Assembly (NCBI GenBank): GCA_963825685.1
Contig: CAWGUD010000008.1
Location: 6,879 to 70,878 of the forward strand
DNA from: JAOUEA01 sp963825685
GTDB taxonomy: Bacteria > Actinomycetota > UBA4738 > HRBIN12
Direction of reading: 5' to 3'
DNA length: 64,000 nucleotides
In this document: positions 62,291 to 64,000 of the stretch, piece by piece
Layout: every line of letters begins with the position of its first letter
Numbering within the stretch: the stretch's first letter is position 1
Notes under the pieces: generated by a model
Databases searched by the model: none
Told to the model about the DNA's origin: nothing
The model's input: the letters and a program-made list of their open reading frames with translations, nothing else
Program-made: the position numbers and the translations under genes

Positions 62291-62562
62291 TGGCCGTGCT
62301 AGGCGGGGAGCTAGCGGTGCCCTGTACCCGCGATCCGCTTCAGCGGGGCTGAATCCCCGCCCGAGGCCCGGAAGGTCCGGGGCAGCCCTCGGAACGGAGC
62401 GTTGAAGGTCGGGTCCTGCGCGACATCGGCCCGCGAACCCGGTCAGGTCCGGAAGGAAGCAGCCGTAAGCGGAAGCCGGTGGGTGCCGCAGGGATGCCTG
62501 GCTGGAGCTGCCGTTCCAGGTAGCGACCGAGTCATCCGTGGTCGACGGCGGGTGCACGGCCA
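62291..62562 (+). ncRNA. ffs: signal recognition particle RNA, large type with Alu domain
   Basis: The domain IV core GTCAGGTCCGGAAGGAAGCA lies near 62441-62460. The 5' Alu-type region (GCTAGGCGGGGAGCTAGC, GGTGCCCTGTACCCGC) matches the large bacterial SRP RNA. The two ends pair perfectly (TGGCCGTGC at 62291-62299 with GCACGGCCA at 62554-62562), closing helix 5 and fixing the length at about 272 nt. It lies 47 nt upstream of dnaX, a common actinobacterial arrangement. Confidence 0.93.
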
Positions 62563-62609
62563 CCTTTCTCCCCCTTGCAGGGGGGCGGCGCGAGAACGGT
62601 AGGAGGCAC

Positions 62610-64000
62610 GTGGCGGACGAGACGCAGCACCAGGCCCTGTACCGGCGCTACCGACCGCAGACGCCCGCCGAGGTGCTCGGGCAGGATCACGTCGTGCGCG
62701 CGCTCACCGGTGCGATCCGTGAGGGCCGCCTGCACCACGCGTTCCTGTTCTGCGGACCGCGAGGCACGGGCAAGACGTCGACCGCTCGCATCCTCGCCAA
62801 GATGGTCAACTGCGAGCAGGGACCGACGGCCGAGCCGTGCGGCACGTGCTCGCAGTGCGTCGCCGTGCGCGACGGCACCCACCTCGACGTCGTCGAGATC
62901 GACGCGGCGAGCCACGGGGGGGTCGAGGACGCCCGCGAGCTGCGCGAGAAGGCGCCCACGGCGCCGGTGCAGGGTCGCGAGAAGGTCTACATCATCGACG
63001 AGGCTCAGCGCCTGTCTCGTGAGGCCTTCGACGCGCTGCTGAAGGTCTTCGAGGAACCGCCGACGGGCGTCCGCTTCGTCCTCGCGACCACCGAGCCGCA
63101 CAAGATGCCGGCCACGATCGTCGGGCGGTGCCAGCGGTTCGACTTCCGGCGTTTCACGCTCGAGACGCTGTCGGACCAGCTGATCTCGATCGCCTCGCAG
63201 GAGGGCGCGACGCTCACCCCTTCCGCCGCCCACACGATCGCCCAACAGGCGCAGGGCTCGTCCAGGGACGCGCTCTCGATGCTCGATCAGGCCAGCGTCC
63301 TCGGGGGTTCCACGATCGACGACGACGTGGTGCGCACGCTCCTCGGTGCCCCTCGTGGCGAGGTGCAGCACGAGCTGGCCGATGCCGTGGCGATCGGCGA
63401 CGCCAAGGGGGTCTTCGAGATCGTCGGGCGTCTGGTGCAGGACGGTCAGGACCTGCGCAACGTCACCGCCGAAGCGCTCACGCACTTCCGCAACCTGCTC
63501 CTGGTGAAGACCGCCCCCGGCCAGACCGACCTCGTCGACGTGCCCGATGACGCGTACGAGACACTGCGCATCCAGGCCGAGAAGTTCTCACCCGCCGAGC
63601 TCGCCCGAGTGCTGGCCCTGCTGCTGGCGGCCCAGAACGACATGCGGTGGACGACCTCCCCGCGCCTGTCGCTCGAACTCGCGCTCGTGCGCTCGACGAT
63701 GCCCGAGACCGACGATGACCCTTCGGCGCTCCTCACGCGCCTCGAGCGCCTCGAGCGCCTCGCCCACCTCGACCCCGGGGCCGTCGTGCCCACCGCAGCC
63801 GACGTCGCCCACGCGCCGACACCGAGGGGACCCGCCGACGACGTCGAGCCGATCGCCACGGTCGAACCCCCGGTCGCTGTGGCGGTCGTCGAGGCGATCG
63901 GTTCCTCGGAGAGACGGCGACCGGGCGACCGCTGAGCCGGAGGTCCCCGATGGTTCCCCGACGATCGTCGTCGACGACGGCGAAGCGCCCGATGAACCGA
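62610..64000 (+). CDS. dnaX: DNA polymerase III subunit gamma/tau DnaX (partial, frameshifted near the right edge)
   Basis: Clamp-loader ATPase. GTG 62610 follows TAGGAGG. LYRRYRPQTPAEVLGQDHVV, Walker A FCGPRGTGKTSTARILAK, the zinc cysteines CGTCSQC, Walker B KVYIIDEAQRLSREAFDALLKVFEEPP and sensor region GSSRDALSMLDQ are canonical. The frame stops at 63935. A single indel near 63910-63925 would continue as TAEPEVPDGSPTIVVDDGE, an acidic Pro-rich linker expected of the tau region, and run off the window. Confidence 0.94.

Overview
The window is high-GC, densely packed bacterial DNA with many GTG starts, GTGA/ATGA stop-start overlaps and TAGACT-type -10 boxes. The gene content points to Actinomycetota: a coproporphyrin-dependent haem pathway with HemQ, an IclR regulator of NdgR/LtbR type divergent from leuCD, and an RNHCP-domain protein. 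A large, Alu-domain type SRP RNA lies next to dnaX. I cannot fix the class. At least 25 probable single-base indels break otherwise intact genes, including expected essential ones (hemE, dnaX), so many breaks are more likely assembly or sequencing errors than true pseudogenes. Frameshifted genes are therefore given as one feature over the full coding span.

Layout. 0-9 kb: GDPD, tRNA-Ser(UGA), an M14 peptidase, then the late haem operon hemE-hemH-cgoX-hemQ, and convergent ppk2. 9-17.8 kb: HlyIII, a HAD hydrolase, a UvrD-type helicase, a secreted propeller, two CDGSH iron-sulphur proteins, msrA and a two-gene membrane operon. 18-23.6 kb: tandem FAD oxidoreductases, a SulP transporter and a PAS protein. 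23.7-29 kb (minus): the early haem operon hemA-hemC-hemD-hemB-hemL. With the late operon, every step from glutamyl-tRNA to haem is encoded here. 29-34.6 kb: a DmpA-type peptidase, an amine oxidase, tRNA-Ser(GCU), an atypical ECF sigma factor, a duplicated zinc-module protein and a KhtTU-like K+/H+ antiporter pair.

34.6-43.6 kb is the accessory part: secreted beta-propellers, Bcp peroxiredoxin, the RNHCP gene behind a leader ORF and an SD-sequestering hairpin, a large LuxR regulator flanked by a truncated and an intact tRNA-Arg(ACG), duplicated gene remnants and decayed genes. 43.7-64 kb returns to housekeeping: MFS, aldo/keto reductase, a GT-C glycosyltransferase, ndgR-like/leuC/leuD, a lipase-like hydrolase, pncB, a zincin, tadA, a cNMP-binding protein, two more tRNA-Ser genes, acetyltransferases, an alkaline-phosphatase-superfamily protein, SRP RNA and the 5' part of dnaX, which runs off the right edge.

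The most interesting candidate for an undescribed system is the 36.5-37.1 kb unit: a 19-codon leader ORF, then two hairpins. The second buries the Shine-Dalgarno of the RNHCP gene, an architecture like erm-type translational attenuation in front of a family of unknown function.
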